A stretch of 64,000 bases of DNA, taken from NCBI GenBank assembly GCA_026686845.1, contig JAIVEN010000012.1:16990501-17054500 (forward strand), in the 5' to 3' direction. Below the pieces are notes generated by a model. It searched no databases and had not been told where the DNA came from. It saw only the letters and a program-made list of their open reading frames with translations. Made by a program: the position numbers and the translations under genes. This DNA comes from Adenanthera pavonina. Its lineage: Eukaryota; Streptophyta; Magnoliopsida; Fabales; Fabaceae. Shown here one piece after another: positions 24,601 through 38,044 of the stretch; the first letter of the stretch is position 1; each line of letters begins with the position of its first letter.

Positions 24601-27600
24601 GGTTTGCTTGGTATTTTCATGTGAACCATTCACAGATGTTGGAATTGTTGCTTCAACCATCATGTATGCCTTCTACCTCAATGAAACTTTGAGAAGTGAT
24701 CAATTCTGCACAGTGCCAATCATTAACATTAAGCGGGCTAATCTTGGTTCCCATGCAGAACTCAAGTGGTTGCTTGATTCATGTCATATTGAACAGTCAT
24801 CCTTAATTTTTGCAGATGAGGTTTGTTTTATGTCATTTTGAGGTATTGAATGAACACTAGTTTTTCAGTTGGCAACGGGGTCTCACAATAGTATTTTTGT
24901 CTACGGCCTCTAGTCTGATCCCCGATATACCTACTACCATGAAAACTTTTCATCTTGCCTACTTAATGGTCAAAGAGGTTGAAACTATATATGATAAAAT
25001 TAAATGAATGAGGAAAAAAGATGATGCAAGGACTTAGGTTGTAAGATCCATAATATCACATTTGGATTGTAATGAAAGACATGTAAATTCAAGACAGTTA
25101 AAAAGAAACACAACAAATCTGACTTGAAGATGCACTCTAGAGGGTTTCTCTCAGGGCTTGTAATTGTAGAACTGATGTGGAGCTGTGGCTGTGAACCCAT
25201 GACAGAAATGTTTAGATAATATTTTCACGGAATTAATTACTAGCTGCCAAACTAGAACAAGTTACTGCTTACTTTCACAATAATTTCTTTGAAATTTTGG
25301 AGAAGAGCAACATATCTTTTGGTTGCTGTCCATTGGTTAAACGTTAGTGTTTCCTTTATTCTAAATAAGAGAAACTGAAAATACAGTGATAATGGACTTT
25401 TGCAGCAGACGTACTTGTTATTACAGATTATAATAAAACTTTCATGGATATTCACTTGATAGAGTATTAAATGAAGGTCCCATGGTCCATGAATTTTTCT
25501 GTTATAATCTCTAAAACTTTTCACCACTCTATTGCCTGGTTTCCAATGTTGTTTTGGAATGTATTGATTTGGATTAGGAAGATTGAATTACTTTCAACTT
25601 TGAAGGAATAGGTTAATGTGTGTCCACCTTAAATCCGGGTCTATTTTTACCTTCACCTCATCCACTCTGTCCCATCCTCGTTTTAACAACTATCCCATGC
25701 ATCCTTGTATGCAGTGTTCTACTTAGCTGGATGAATCAATCCTTTAACATGCTTAGTCAGCTGAGAGTTTCTCTTTCTTGAATGACTTTGAAACAGATTG
25801 ATCTGTCATATTATGATCTATTTGGAAGTCTTAACATAGTACTAGTGAAGAGCAGCAAAATTGCCAATAAGCAAGAGGTAAATAAATATTCACTGGACAC
25901 TTCCTTGCTTTTATTATACTTTGTGAGGATTGATGGATATTTTGTTCTTTTGGCAACAGAAATTAAAGCATGCTGTAGTTGAAATCTTTCACAGCGTAAA
26001 GGTGAATTTATTATGCTTAGTGTGGTTCAATTTTATGCATGTTTTTTAGGTTCCGAACATATCCAAACTACTTCATACGATTGATATCTTTGGTCTTTTC
26101 TTTTGCAGGGTAACACTATCTATCCTTGGGTTGAATCTGTCACCACAGGAGAGGTATGGCATGAAAATTCTAACGCCAACTTGGAGTTTTCTCAGATTCA
26201 TAAGTGATAATCACACATGTGACACAAACACAAACAAACACAAAAATACTATTATTTTGATCAGGGACTTTGACCCTTGGTCATGCCAGGTTATCATGCG
26301 CTCCTAGAGAAAACAGTTCAAAAGTTCTAGCATACTTTGCTGCAGTGGTACATGATTACACAGTAAAACAAAAGTTAGGAATGCACCAATTGCTTTTGCC
26401 AATGGATAATGAGTTTTCTCCTCTTATTTAAAGGAGAACTTGATTTGATTCTTGATGGAAAATTAGACAAACCTTCCTTAAAGATATATTGGGTCCAGTA
26501 ATGACTCATTTAACAAAGTCCATGAGCATTCTGATACAAGCTTGGATAGATCATATTATCATATTCTGTATGCTCTTGAGGTTTCCGTCTCTCAAGTTTT
26601 TGCTCTCTTGGAATGAGTAATTTAGTTTCAATGTTCTCAATCAACAACTCTTTCAAGTAAGTTTGCTTAATGTATAATCGATGTAGTTTGTACTTTAGAA
26701 GGTTGATGTCATAAATGAGAACAGGTAAATAAAGATAGATTAATACAAGAGCTTTTACTGTACCAATGCAGAATCATATGAACCAGGCAACAAATTATGC
26801 TCCAAATAGATGTTTCTTTTTTCTTTCCCCCCCTTTTATTAGCCATGTATGCATTAAAAACTGGAAGCAAATGATATCTTTCTCACATGAAGTGGTTTCG
26901 TGTGGGTAAAAATGTCAATTGCTCTGCAAGCATAAACTACAAATTCAATTTTTCTGTTTTTTTTCCATCACAATCCATCATGACAGTTAATTATGTTACC
27001 CATGAATACAGGAATGTTCATGCTGTACAGCAATAGCTGAGAAGTTTGCTACGTATTCACCTGAAGTTCTGGCTAGCAAATCATTCAGTAGACTTTTGGT
27101 ACTTAGCAATTTTAGCTTGAGGTTTTGATATCTATTTGCTTTTGTTGCACTATATCCTTTTATGATTTGAATTTTCCCAGATTTTAAATTTTGTGAAATA
27201 TTTCTAGACATGATAATTATGCTCATAATATTATATATTGGACAAAAATAAAGGTATTTCTCTAATAAAGTATCGCAAAAATGATAATAACTAATTTATT
27301 AGGCATAGCTAAAATAATCTTAATATTAGCATAATATATTAAAATATAATCAGTATTTTATATCATTATTCATTAAAAATAATTGGTTTGATTTTCAATA
27401 CATTGCTTCAGAGAATCCAAATCACCTTCATACGATACAATTTATCTGTTTGTTAATTAGGATTCTCTTTTTAATTAGCAAAGAATTATCCCATTCTTGT
27501 TTTAAGAATTGTGTAAATGGGAGATAAAAACTGGCTGTCTTTAAAAATATTATGATTCATGGCATGTAACTTATCTTCCAGAACATCAAACCTGGCTGCC

Positions 27601-30600
27601 TTACTGTGCTAGTTATTTCTGCATGCAGTTAGCTGGTATCCTTTTGGATACTGCAAATCTGGAAGACCCTCATTGCACCTCCAAAGATAAGTACATGACT
27701 TCACTGTTGCTCAATGGTGCTGGCCGTTTTGGATGCAATGGTCTCTACCAATTGTGTAAGTCTAATGCCCTTTCTTTTTTGATTTAGCTTCTGTGATACA
27801 GTTCAATTTTGTGTAAATTTTTTGAAATTGGCTATGGTTGCTGTTGATATTTTGGTAAATGCCATCTGAATGGTTATGTGATCAAATATAATGGAGCCCA
27901 TTCTGAATTTATGTTTATTTATAAACTTGGTTTTATCTTTTCACTCTTCTCTTGACAAGTCTTTATAATTTTCAGTGAAATACAAGATGCATGATGTGTC
28001 TGCTCTACAAATAGCAGACATCTTGCGAAAAGATTTTAAGAAGTGGACAGAACTAGGTATATGAGTTCATTGATTCATCTTTTAGTTTATTAAGGAACAA
28101 TCTTTTACTTTATTATTTGATGATCGACATTATGCATTCTGTTTGTGGAGCAAACCTTGGTTTCATATATGGCTTAATTATACTTGTCTCCTTAAAACTT
28201 GCTCACTATAGTCTTTTTTTTTAAAAAAAAAAATCATTCGTCATACGCCATAATAATTACTATCTACAATTTAACCCCCACTGTGAAATAAAGATGCTAT
28301 TACTTATATAGCCATCAACTGTTAGCTCAACAAATAACCACATTAACATTTAAAGCCTTTATCGAAATGTAAGTACATATTGAAAATTAAAGAAGAAAAC
28401 GTAGGATAACTAGGGATGAAAATTGGGAGTGAGATGGTAGATTATGGGATTATAGAGATTACAAGTGTGTTTAATCCTTAGTTTTTTTTTTGTCAAAAAA
28501 ATTTATGTGCATTGTTTTACTTAAACTGTTTAAAGTATGTATTAGTTTAACTATCTATGTCATTGAGATTCAATAGAATTTTACGTTGGTTGTCAAGGGT
28601 CTAACACAACCTTCTCCTTTATCTAGGTTTTGGAGTAGCTATGATGAAACACAGGTGGAGTTGTGTATTATTTTAACTAATATAGGAAAATTTAGCATGG
28701 GTCAAATATAATCTCTGACAAAATTTACCATAGAATACCTAAATAAACATGCATATGGCAACCAACTAAGGTTGAGACTCAACACTCGTTGAGTAAGATT
28801 TCGAATTTGACTCTCGTGAGTGGAAAAAGTCACATTGAAAGAGCTTCCTCTCTTTTGGGGCTTAATCTATCACAAATTCAAATTAGTTGGTAGTACTAGA
28901 TAATTGATGGTTTGTTTTTGAAAAACATGCACATGCCAGCAGTGGCGGACCCAAGAATTTTAGATGGTGGGGGCAATAATATACGTGTAAATTTATAGCA
29001 TTAAAAATATGACAAAAAATTATTGTTTGAAGAGTTTTAATTTTAAATTTACGTGTCCAACCTAGCTCGATTCAGGTTAATTAAGGTTCAATATAGCTTT
29101 TGGAAATTGATTGATATTACCAAAAAAATATGAACATATATTATAATTATTCTTTTTAGAAAAGCTAGAACTAAAATTAATATAACCACAATAATTTCAT
29201 TTTCATAGAATATCAGATTTTTAATAAAAAATTAAATATTATTTTCTATTTAACTATTATAATTAAAAAAGATTATGAGTTTTTTTATAAGTTTCAAATA
29301 TGTAAAGCTTTAAAAATTATATTATCTAAAAATAAGTGTAGAATGACTAAAGAAAAATACTCTAAAAGTTTTTGGTTGGAACAATTAATACATAATCTGT
29401 AGTGGCAATTAATATTATATATATATATATTACTAAAGGACCAGAAAAAAAAGTTTGTGGGGCCAGCTGCCCCCACACCGTTACAAATAGGATCGCCCTT
29501 GGCAGTATAGACCATCTTCATACATTTCAAAAAACTTGAAAATGACAAGCTGTCTGTCTCTATTGTTTGCTTTCCTAAATTGGTTTTCAATTGTCGCATT
29601 TACAGCTTCTATGAATGTAAATTAATCAGATGGCGTGTCAAAGTTAGAAGGCAACCAATATTTTAGTTTAGACAAATCAGTGTTAGACAATGGAAGAAAA
29701 TGCTACCAGAAAAATAAAAACATGCTCCTTGCATGGGGCAACCTTTTCCAAAAGAGAGAGAGATTGAAGTGTGTACCGTAAATAGGCCAATATTTATATG
29801 ATTTGTATCCAATCTCAGTGTCAAATCTAGTCACTACTAGCCAAAACCACCTATCAGCCATATTCACATGCAAAGGTCTTCCAGCTATCAAAGCCTGAGT
29901 GGCTTGCCCTACAACAACAGCCCCATAAAGGGATCAGGTTTATTGGTTTGAAACATTGTCATCCAAAGAAGGATTCCAAATTTGGCATGTTGACAGATTT
30001 TTTATAGTGTATATTTTAGTGTATTTTGTATAAATGTTAAATGAGATGCAAAATGTTGTGTTTGGTTGGAAGCAATAGGTACTGTGTGGAATGGAATGGA
30101 TCTCATTCCATTCCTTGAGTGTGCTTGGTAGCATTTTCTGCAGGCCCATTCCATTCTCATTGGAATGGCCAATCCCACACTTTTGAGAATGAAGATTCCA
30201 TGAGATGAGTGAAGGAATGGTGTGGATTCCATGGAATGGTTGTCAAAAAGCCAATAATGCCCCTTGTGATAAAACATAAACCCTTGCCTTCCAGCTGTTC
30301 GAACTTGTTATTAGGATTGGTGAGGGCATGAGGCATCTCCACTGGACCACTTGCCATCTTCAATTATGATATGCAATGAATAATATATAAAAAAAATCCC
30401 AAAATGACATTATTTTCAATATAATTTTATAAAATGATCTATATTATCAAAATATACTTTGTTTTAATTTTTAAATAAAATACACTAAAAATTAAAATAT
30501 ATATTTTATTATTTTATTAAATATATGTAAAAATGTCTTCTTAAAAATTAATATGTGGCATAAATAATTAATAATTAATAAAAATGTTATAATATATAAT

Positions 30601-33600
30601 AGGGGCATTATTGTATTAAACACAAATGTTTATTCCATTTTATGACATACCAAACATATTTATCTCATTCCATCAATCTTCATTCCTATTCTCATTCCCA
30701 CAAAATGATTCTACTAACCAAACATAGTGTTTGAATTGAAGGAATTAAGCCCAAGAAGCTAAAAGCAAGTTTAGAAACAATTTTTGAGCAAACGTAAGTG
30801 CTATCCCAATAATTCTAAATGCTTGCCTTAAATTAAATTGTCTTAAGAATCTCGGTTTATATTTGAAGTCACTGATTTTTCTTTTCCTGTTTTTTCTCTT
30901 CCTTTTTATCTGAAACCAAACACATCTCAGCTAGTTAAAATTACTATAAGTTAGATTGGGACATCTTGAAGTTAACTGTTGAATCCTCCAGCCCCTTGCT
31001 TTACCCTCATTTTCTTTTCTACTTAGTTCTTGGTATCTCACAAAGTGTTGAATTTTTGGGCTAAATATTTAGAATGAGCTCTTATAATTTCTCTCATTCA
31101 CTTGTACTTGAATTATTATTGCTGTTGTGGCCAATAAAAAAAAAATTGTTATTGCTGTTTTCTTCACAATGTCCACATTGGTTGTGATTATCATTTGTCC
31201 TAATTGAATTAAAGAGGATAAGAGCTTGAATAAGTTAATTGACTTGATTTTCAACAAAATTGTCTTTGTAGTTTTTAATTTTGTAATTGCATAATTTATG
31301 ATAAAACATTATATTTTCCACATGCGAACAAGTGCACATTTAGCTTAAGAATACTTGCGATATTTTTCATAGGCTATTTTAGTTATCCATAATATATCAT
31401 TATATATGAATACCTGTTCTAATTCTAAAATAGTTGATTTGCACTCATTAATGTGGTAATTTTTATGTGGTATATCAGAAAGTGCTGATGCAAGGTCATT
31501 GACGGAAATTGGCATGAGTTGTATTGGAGTTTCAATTGGACAGCTTCTCTCCCACTCAGCATGTCTAGTGCAAGACATACAATACTTCCAATGTGAGTAT
31601 GAGATAAAATACTTATTCAATTACCTTTTGGTTGATACTTGTTTTTTGAACAAAAACTCAATTATTATTGTGATAATTGTGTATATACTATATTTTGGAA
31701 ACATGGTCCCGTTGATTATTCCAAAATATGGTTTGAAAGAAATCTATAATCATAATTAGTAATTCTTTTAATTTTGAAAATGAAAACACTAAGCCAAGAT
31801 AACAAATTATCTTTGCATTGTTCGAAGTCAGTTTCTTAAAATACTTTAGTCTTTTTGTAGTTTAATTAGGTGCCATTAGAACTCTCTTAAGAACACATGA
31901 GTCAAAATGTTTATGTCAAACTAACACCCAACTCTATTTTTGGCTAGAGGAATGATTCTTGGAAAGGTAATGGATTGAGTGTTGTAGATCATGTTGAGAA
32001 ACTTAACAAAGTTGAACTTCTAATGGATTAGGAGTTTGTCTTTATCTTAAATTTGCATTTATCAGCAGTTTATCTTGTAATTTTTAGTGTCCTATAAATA
32101 AGAAGACAGGGATTGCCACATTCAGATAGGAAGTGTGAAACCTTTCTATTTAACATATTTATGTTCTTATTTTAAATTTTATTTGATGTTAGAGCCTTGT
32201 TTGAGAGATGAGTAGATCTTCATTATCTTATAGGGACCCGTTTGGTATACAAATGATCACTTGGGAAAAGGGAATGAAAAAAGTGAAATAGAAGTAACCC
32301 TTGTGCTTTTACCTTAAAAAAGTAATTAAAAATAGTAGATACTATCAAGTAATGATTACAATAGCATAATAGTCAAGCTGGCAATTGATGGAAGGGATTA
32401 CCTTTCCATCAATGTACCCAAATGAGTCAATTACCTCCGCCCTCCCCCTCCTTTCTTACAACATAACTTTGGTCTATACAGACCATCTGATCAGCACATC
32501 CCTGGCTAAATAAGGTCAGAATATGCTTTCAGGCTCATACACTGCTAAAGACAGCTGCGCTGTCCTGTGATGTCTCGGCATGTGCAATATTTCTGACCAC
32601 ACCAGCAGACTGATAACATGCCAATGAGAGATCCTGCATTCTTTCCTGGCCACTTTTGGTGTTGGATCATCACTGTTTGTGGAGTTCTAGATTTGCCCTA
32701 TTGTTTTTCGGAAGATGAAACTTATTAACATCAAAGCTTTGGTGTTTTCATTTAGACTGGAAGATGAAATTGATTTATAATTTGCAAACCACTGGTTGAG
32801 TTTAGGACCTTTAGGTTAAAGTAGAAAAATTTGAAACTAGAGGGACCCAGTTATAAACTTATAAATTGTAAAGATCAAATGAAGGAGATAAACTACACTC
32901 TTCACCCTTGAGAGATGCCTAAATTACATGGCCGTTCCCTCTTTGAAATATTATAATTTCCTCCCTTGAAATAAAAAAAATGAGTTTTATTGACCTCCTC
33001 TGCAACAAATGATAAGTTATGATTACACTTATTTGATTAAAATACCCTTATATGGATTGCTTTTATAATATGAGGTATTAAATATGCATTTGAACGGCAT
33101 TAATTTGTCGCTTTTTAAATTTAGAATAAATTAATGGTTCTTATTATAGCACGTTTCTAATAAGTGAAAATTTTAATACAAGATATTAATATTATTCTTA
33201 AGGATATTTTAGTCATCTTTGACTTTAAGGGGGGTTTGTATATATTTTCATATAGAGGCATGTAATTTGGCTTCTCTCAAAGGAGGGCAGAGTAATTTAT
33301 CCAATTAATTTAAAATTGAGTGAAACTCTTGGAACTAACAAAGTAATTAAACCTTTAGTTTATTATTATTTAGAGTCTCAAAGTTTATCATTGTTTAGGA
33401 GTGATAGTTAATCTGTATCTTCAAAGCATTATAAGAACAGAGAGGGGCTGCCCCCAGTATAATGACTCGTGTGCGCAGCTTTCCCATTTGTCTATTCTTT
33501 TGTTCTTAATATCTTGAATTTTACAAATCAGCTTAACATACAACAACAACAACAATATTAGTCTTATCTCACTAAGTGAGGTCGGCTACATGGATCATAC

Positions 33601-35524
33601 GATACCAAAGAGCTCTATCAAATCAGTTTAACATACAGGGGATGAAAATTGAACCTCTTAGTCTTTGTTGCAATCAATGTTTGCTTCATAATGGGAGGAT
33701 TAGGCATTATAGATCAAGTAAATACCTATAATAATTTCTTACAGTATTCAGGAATTGCGTTCTCTATCTGGAAAATGAACATTGGTCATCCTAATGATTT
33801 GTAATCATCAAATTTAATTGTGATACTTTGGGTTTAACAATCTATTATAAACATTTTAAATGTAACATTCCTTTTAATAGTAAATTAAATGAGCTAAAAC
33901 AGATGTTTCTTTGCATAAGAATTGAGATAAAACTACAAATTTATTATTATTCTATAAGTTTGGAAATCCTGACATCTGTTATTATTTGGTGAAGGCTCCA
34001 TGCATATACAGTTCTTTCTTTTCTGTTATGGACATGAATTGCTTTCAGAATTTGGACACATTTTTTTCATGACATCCTCAGATTACATATTATATGCTAA
34101 ATATTTTTTTTTCTTGGGTTAACCTTTAGTATCAGAGAAACTTAAAGCGCTTATCATTGTTTCTGGGTACTACGATGAGAAGAAGAACTTCAAGGTTTGA
34201 AACATCACTTTATAGTGACTATCTCCGTTAATCTAACTCTCAAAACATTTGTAGCACCTAATTCTTTATGTATAATTTTTATACTTTAGGTCATAACTGT
34301 TATGTTTCCTGCTTTCGATTATGTCTTTGCCAAATAAAAGGAAGCTAAATCATGCAAACAAAATTTCAGAACAAAAATTATTCTCTTTAAGTGTTATTCT
34401 TTTAACCCTAAATCACCATAGTGATGAGGATAAATACTCTAGAATTGGGCTTAGGCTTGAACATCTTGCAGTGGTCAGAACCCATCCAATATAAAGACTA
34501 ACTTTGTCAACAATAAGTTGATTAATATTGCTAAGAACCAAAATTAGAGCTCTTTAGTGTAACTTAAAGATTATAGTTTCTCCCATGAAGTTTATGCTGC
34601 TTTCTCAAGTGGATTCAGAGCATCTCTGACTTTTCGATACATTAACATTCGTTTCATCATCAATTTTTACTACTGATTGATGTTTACCTGTTGTCCTTCC
34701 TATGATTATGTAATACTATCTCCTATTATTTTTGTGAGACAACAAACTAATCACCCTTTTGGCATATGTAACTGCATGTTCAGAGAGAAATCTTTGTTTC
34801 TGCTGAATCTGTGAAGCTCCTGGAGAGCATGATCTTTTTCTTCGATTTCAATGCTTCCCGGCTCCCACTTAAAAGTTTAAATCTACCAGGTTAGTTTTGA
34901 TCAAAAAATGTGAAAAAGTGTAATATGCCAATAAAAATTTGGGGAAAAGTACATTTTACTATCCTGAATTAAGGCCTAAGCACAACTTTCACACATCAAC
35001 TTTAAAATGTAACAAAATACTTCTATATTTTTTGGAGAAGATATGATGGTAAAAAAAAAAGGAAAAGGTATGAAATACCCCTCACATTAAATGAGACTAA
35101 AAGGGGTGTTTTGTGTTGTTTTCCGTGTTTTCTTTCATTTTAAAATCAATATATCAATATCAATATATACATTAAAAAAGTATAGAAAGACATATTACTC
35201 ATAAGTTATGAATAGTATAACTTTTCTCAAGACATAGAGTCCATGTCTAGTTTATATACTAAAAGCTGTAATTAAGCTTGAGGTCGGGGTGAAAAAATGT
35301 ATTTTAGCTCAAATTTTAATTCAGAATATTTCCTTTCCATTTTTTTTTCTTTATATAAAGTGTTGTCAGAATGCTAGGATTGTAGCTCACTAGATTTTAC
35401 TTGTTCATGCCATGTTCATGCAGGTCTGAAAAGGAAGATGAAAGCTTTCGAGATTGATAAGATTACACCAACAAAAACGGTAGAACATCTGATCCAAGAG
35501 TTTGTGGGGATAAGAAATCCCTAA
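21691..35524 (+). CDS. PRUNE-type exopolyphosphatase-like protein (DHH superfamily, DHHA2 domain), DHH motif degenerate
   Basis: Thirteen exons join in phase to 571 aa: 21691-21726, 23163-23808, 24636-24820, 25797-25877, 25960-26001, 26109-26153, 27012-27098, 27629-27755, 27976-28056, 31479-31592, 34130-34194, 34784-34889, 35424-35524. Residues 1 to about 215 are an extension absent from animal PRUNE, Ser-rich and probably disordered to about 150. The catalytic-type domain follows: first metal motif at D228-V-G (usual form DxD), INIKRANL, then FGSLNIVLVKSS at 298-309, where family members carry DHH, then LLDTAN with Asp381 kept. LRKDFKKW (about 435) opens the DHHA2-like C-terminal domain. PRUNE proteins are DHH phosphoesterases acting on short-chain polyphosphate or cyclic nucleotides. 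With the DHH triplet replaced by K-S-S and the first motif altered, activity is doubtful (inference). Introns 9 and 10 are long (3.4 and 2.5 kb) and carry small insertions. Confidence 0.85.
28940..29505. mobile_element. hAT-like non-autonomous element in intron 9
   Basis: The left end CAGTGGCGGACC and the complement of the right end (CTGCCAAGGGCGATCC) form an imperfect inverted repeat, and both flanks lead into runs of G or C (GGTGGGGGCA / GCCCCCACA). CAGTGGCGGA-type ends are frequent in plant hAT derivatives. No 8-bp duplication could be fixed and no transposase is present. Confidence 0.35.
30059..30724. mobile_element. MITE-like element with TGTTTGGTT ends in intron 9
   Basis: TGTTTGGTT at 30059-30067 and AACCAAACA at 30716-30724 are exact complements. 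The subterminal parts carry repeated GGAATGGAATGG / CATTCCATTCC blocks that also pair across the element. This layout is common in PIF/Harbinger-type MITEs of plants. About 666 bp, with no clear flanking duplication and no coding capacity. Confidence 0.45.
32886..33302. mobile_element. Small element with ~45-bp terminal inverted repeats in intron 10
   Basis: The left end (GATAAACTACACTCTTCACC, then TTGAGAGATGCC and AAATTACATG) and the complement of the right end (GATAAATTACTCTGCCCTCC, then TTGAGAGAAGCC and AAATTACATG) agree over about 45 bases. Long inverted repeats in a 417-bp non-coding unit point to a Mutator-type MITE. No target duplication was settled. Confidence 0.5.
33541..33625 (+). 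repeat. SINE-like fragment in intron 10
   Basis: A CAACAACAACAACAA run is followed by CTTATCTCACTAAGTGAGGT and CGGCTACATGGATC, a sequence type that recurs throughout plant genomes in tRNA-related SINEs (Au-like). Only a fragment of about 85 bp is recognisable. The identification rests on recall of the repeat type, not on a search. Confidence 0.35.
34941..35310. mobile_element. Possible MITE in intron 12
   Basis: GAAAAGTACATTTTACTATC at the left and the complement of the right end (GCTAAAATACATTTTTTCACC) form a weak inverted repeat of about 25 bases around 370 bp of AT-rich, non-coding DNA. Confidence 0.3.
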
Positions 35525-37680
35525 AGCAGGTTTCAGAAATAATAATCTGAGCAAACTTGGTGATTGAAATCGAAGTTATTTGAAGCCAAGAAAACGGAGA
35601 CAAATTAAAGGGGTCCATGAAGCGAAAGCATTATAGCAACCTATTTTTCACCTGAAATTGTTAGACATATTGCTGGTTTAGCATATGACGATGTTTCAAA
35701 GTGAGTATTTTCTTTTTTGGTAAGGTTTAGTGATTTACAATTACAATTTTCAGAACAGATTAAGTACGTCCAAATTCTTAATTCATAAATTCTGCGTGTA
35801 GTATTTTTTTTTTGGTGGCTATATTATGGAACAAAAGGCTGATTTTGATATTCACTGAGAAGTATGGCAAGCTTAGACTGAAAGAGAGTTCCTAAAAGAT
35901 TTCCAAGGTGTTTGTTCTGTTTGTTATCATCAAAATTTAGGAAGCTAGATCACTAGCTCGCTTGAAAGGTTATACCAAACAGGCCGCAGTTGTTAAGAGT
36001 TTTCAAAGCAGCCATTTTGATCACCAGCTTCCTTTGTTTTGGTGGTTCTCCCAACTTAAAAAGGTGTGAGCTTAGAACTTATGATGGACTTACGTGAGCT
36101 TAGAGCTTATGATCGATTTTTACGTGAGTTTATAATTCACTATGGACACACGTGGACTATAAAGCGACGATAGAATGGTTATTTACCCACATGAGTTTTG
36201 TGTTCATGATAGTTTCCTGGTTCTGATGCGATCCTTCAAGAAAAATAATTTTCAAAAAAATAAAGCTAAAAGTTTCTCTTTTCATAATTTTGGAAAAAAG
36301 AGATTTTCGAAATACACTATTGACTTAATGTACACATAATTATTATTGGTGTTATTTTCATTGATTAATAATCATCATAGCATTATATAGTTACTATTAG
36401 TCCGCATTTAGAAACAATCACCTACAAAGGTTTATGTCACCAAGAGATATGAGGCTTTAGATTTAAGACTTTCCCAAGTGAGCTTCTAAGCATGACAGAT
36501 TCTTCATTTCATAATTGTACTTTTAATAAAAGTGCTTTGGAGAGAGATTTTTATTTTTTTGGGAATTCCATTCGGAAGCCACCGTATTATTCATATTTAA
36601 AAGAGAGAGAGAAGATAGCACAATGATAGATAATGACAGTAGATCTCTTAATCGTATAATTGTTATTTTTGGACTATTGTGTAAATTTCAAGAAGCCTTG
36701 TATACAAGGATCATTTTGCTGAAATTTTTACAAGCAATGTGATTGAGTAAATTCTAAAGCTAGTGATTTAATTTAAATAATTTTTTTTAATTTTTTCTAA
36801 CCATAGTTGTTATGGTAAGAAACAATAATAAGTTCATATGCTTTTAAAGATTTATGAAGACAAAACTCATTTGGCGTTCATGCCGGTCACATCTCCTTGT
36901 TTTGGGATGTGACAGCTAACTAGAATTTGAATATTATATATATATATATATATAATGTATGAACAACAATTTTCGTTAGTTAATACAAACATTAATAAGT
37001 AAAGAAAACATATATTATATTCAATTATCATGGCACATAAAATAAAATCAATAGAAAATTCATTCTTTTCGGCTCTTCAAAAGAACTGAGGCTATTTATT
37101 GAGTCTTGTCTCACTCCTTCTAAGAAAGAAATCTATGTTACTTGTCACTTAGGGCGTCCACTACTTTGGATCCACGGGATTTTTATTCTAGCAAAAATAC
37201 ATAGATCACATCAAATAAAGAAAATAAATTCTTAAATGAATTTCTTTTGATTTGAATAGAAAATATCGTTGGCTCAAATACTAGGCGTATACTCATATAG
37301 GGCATCTCTTGGGAAGAGTTAAAATGTGTACCTAAAAATATATATATACACTTCATAGCTCCATTAATCAAGTGGAAGAAATAAATGATAGATAATTTAA
37401 TAAAACTTTGAATATAAATTTTATATATATAATAAAAGTTTTGAAACTATATAGATTCATATATAATCTGCTATCAAAAGTGAATATAAATAGCACTAAT
37501 GTCACAATATTTTAGAGCAACAAAACTAATACAAGTGCTATAAAAATTGCATTGAAAAATCATAAACGATATATATGCTACTAGAAAGAAATAATTGAAT
37601 CATTCAGGACAAAAAAACTAAACTCCAGCAATGTACAAGAGGTTAGTGGAATCTATCTATTATATATTGTAAAACATAAA
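35525..37680. other. 3' flank of the PRUNE-like gene, no further gene
   Basis: The first few hundred bases are probably 3' untranslated sequence. A threefold imperfect repeat of about 30 bp, with units starting TACGTGAG(C/T)TTA, occupies about 36065-36150. The rest is AT-rich with dinucleotide runs (AT repeat at 36935-36953) and no coding pattern. Confidence 0.4.
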
Positions 37681-38044
37681 TGGATAGCCCCACATATTAT
37701 AATTTCAGGCCTCCACATCATCATGACTATAAAAAACTATAATCTATATATTCCAAATAATATTTATTTTTTATATATATTTTTTTTTATTATTTTTTTA
37801 TTACAAAAAATTCGGGAGAGTTGGATTTCAAGAGACCACCAGGGCCAAGGCGGGTTTCAGGATCATAAATCACTTACAAAGGTATCCTCACGAGTTGGGT
37901 CCCTAGATACTACCAAGGTCAAGATCAGGCCTCAAGTCTTAGAGAGCAGGCTTCAAGGCTTAATCATGGGATTTAAGCCTATATCCTTATGGGATATAAT
38001 TCTTATAGGATATGAATTACATCCTTACCAACTGAACTAACTTT

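Noticed and set aside
24602..24635. Open coding-like sequence VCLVFSCEPFT directly before the DVGIVAST exon, as a possible longer exon 3
   Set aside because: Using the acceptor at 24601 breaks the phase with every upstream donor and loses the natural join of HAVMGIDNA to DVGIVAS. The acceptor at 24634-24635 with the donor at 23808/23809 restores phase for the whole gene.
28760..28905. Possible tRNA-derived SINE, with GAATTTGACTCTCGTGAGTGG resembling a B box
   Set aside because: The A box, tail and target duplication could not be found, so the resemblance is too weak to report as a feature.
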